From Candidatus Hydrogenedentota bacterium (GTDB lineage Bacteria; Hydrogenedentota; Hydrogenedentia; Hydrogenedentiales; CAITNO01): a stretch of DNA of 7,343 nt. The stretch covers positions 1 through 7,343 of the forward strand of contig CAIXUF010000085.1 of the NCBI GenBank assembly GCA_903922535.1, read 5' to 3'. Numbering within the stretch: the first letter of the stretch is position 1; the number at the start of each line of letters is the position of its first letter. Shown here piece after piece: positions 7,109-7,343 of this stretch. Under the pieces are notes generated by a model. That model ran no database searches, was not told the origin of the DNA, and saw only the letters and a list, made by a program, of their open reading frames with translations. Both the position numbers and the translations under genes were made by a program.

Positions 7109-7137
7109 ATTGTCGCGGACCACGGAGTGAAATGCAA
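7109..7137 (-). promoter_or_regulatory. Candidate promoter of the PHP gene (weak)
   Basis: On the minus strand TTGCAT (7137-7132) and GACAAT (7114-7109) are separated by 17 bp. They match consensus at 3 of 6 and 4 of 6 positions. Transcription would start near 7102, about 37 nt before the preferred ATG at 7065 and downstream of the alternative TTG start. The match is modest and could be chance. Confidence 0.25.
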
Positions 7138-7151
7138 GGGAAGGGCGTATC

Positions 7152-7168
7152 TGTCGGCATGCCTGACA
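7152..7168. repeat. Inverted repeat around the GGCATGCC palindrome
   Basis: TGTC (7152-7155), the perfect 8-bp palindrome GGCATGCC (7156-7163), one unpaired T, and GACA (7165-7168) form an almost complete dyad. It could be a protein-binding site or the leftmost member of the dyad cluster that follows. No direct evidence of binding exists in the sequence. Confidence 0.4.
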
Positions 7169-7181
7169 ACGGGTGCGGGCC

Positions 7182-7197
7182 GACATCGGAAGATGTC
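7182..7197. repeat. 6-bp stem with GGAA tetraloop
   Basis: GACATC (7182-7187) and GATGTC (7192-7197) are perfect inverted repeats around GGAA. In a rightward RNA the loop is of the stable GNRA class. Confidence 0.5.
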
Positions 7198-7209
7198 AAT
7201 TCACCTGTT

Positions 7210-7235
7210 GTGGCATGGTCTCCGGACCATGCCAC
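7210..7235. repeat. 11-bp perfect hairpin with UCCG loop
   Basis: GTGGCATGGTC (7210-7220) pairs perfectly with GACCATGCCAC (7225-7235) around TCCG. In rightward RNA this is a C(UCCG)G loop, of the extra-stable UNCG class. No U-run follows on either strand, so it is not a simple intrinsic terminator. It lies upstream of the leftward PHP gene and at the centre of a run of dyads, and may be a dispersed REP-like palindrome or a structured leader. Confidence 0.7.
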
Positions 7236-7241
7236 TCTTGC

Positions 7242-7252
7242 GACCGAAGGTC
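7242..7252. repeat. Short dyad GACC-GAA-GGTC
   Basis: A 4-bp inverted repeat with a 3-nt loop follows the long hairpin by 6 nt. It reuses the word GGTCTCC (7249-7255), also present in the long hairpin (7217-7223). The octamer TCTCCGGA likewise occurs twice, at 7219-7226 and 7259-7266, which suggests a composite repeat unit. Confidence 0.4.
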
Positions 7253-7343
7253 TCCTCTTCTCCGGATCATCTTCGTGATATTGACTCTGTTTCCAGAAGC
7301 GCTCTGTGCGGACGGCAATCGGATACCGCATGGGTTGCCAAAA

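Noticed and set aside
6052..7278. Open frame of 408 codons on the plus strand opposite the PHP gene
   Set aside because: The opposite strand encodes the PHP metal motifs. The antisense translation shows no domain and runs into the inverted-repeat region.
7095..7331. 78-codon minus-strand frame at the right edge
   Set aside because: It runs straight through the inverted repeats and ends inside the PHP leader. The translation shows no domain, and the frame is better explained as a repeat read-through.

Overview
The window is GC-rich bacterial chromosome carrying five complete protein-coding genes and no recognisable RNA gene, CRISPR array or insertion sequence. Four of the five proteins are predicted to be exported or membrane-anchored. 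The mixture is a sulfatase-superfamily enzyme with an Ig-like domain and a C-terminal sorting tail, an FG-GAP/VCBS propeller, a DUF362-ferredoxin, an M15 peptidase and a membrane-bound PHP-domain protein. Such a mixture is typical of large-genome Gram-negative lineages such as Candidatus Hydrogenedentes, Planctomycetes, Lentisphaerae or Verrucomicrobia. I favour Hydrogenedentes or a planctomycete-like organism from general gene style only; no marker gene here proves it.

Layout. Positions 1-247 have no supported gene, only a possible 3' hairpin behind the first gene. A leftward pair follows: the sulfatase-superfamily gene (3203 to 1533) and then the seven-repeat FG-GAP propeller gene (1435 to 248), separated by 97 bp and probably cotranscribed. 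Positions 3204-3418 are a divergent promoter region. It holds a clear sigma-70-like promoter facing right (TTGAAA, 17 bp, TATTAT) and a weaker extended -10 facing left. Rightward from it run a DUF362/2x[4Fe-4S] protein (3419-4591) and, 13 bp later, a secreted M15-type peptidase (4605-5405). The stop end of the peptidase gene overlaps by 20 bp with the stop end of the leftward PHP-domain gene (7065 to 5386). The remaining 278 bp (7066-7343) are non-coding as far as I can tell, and contain a dense run of inverted repeats, including an 11-bp perfect stem with a UNCG-type loop.

Function. The left pair looks like a secreted or surface-attached hydrolase plus a secreted calcium-binding beta-propeller. 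The sulfatase-like enzyme has Thr where true sulfatases have the formylglycine Cys/Ser, so it is unlikely to be a classical sulfatase. The right pair joins a cytoplasmic iron-sulfur protein of unknown role to a periplasmic peptidoglycan-type peptidase. The PHP protein appears to be a membrane-anchored, outward-facing metal-dependent phosphoesterase with a long Ala/Pro-rich tail. I see no single described pathway uniting all five. The most unusual points are the Thr-type active site with a sorting tail, the extracytoplasmic PHP protein, and the hairpin cluster at the right edge.
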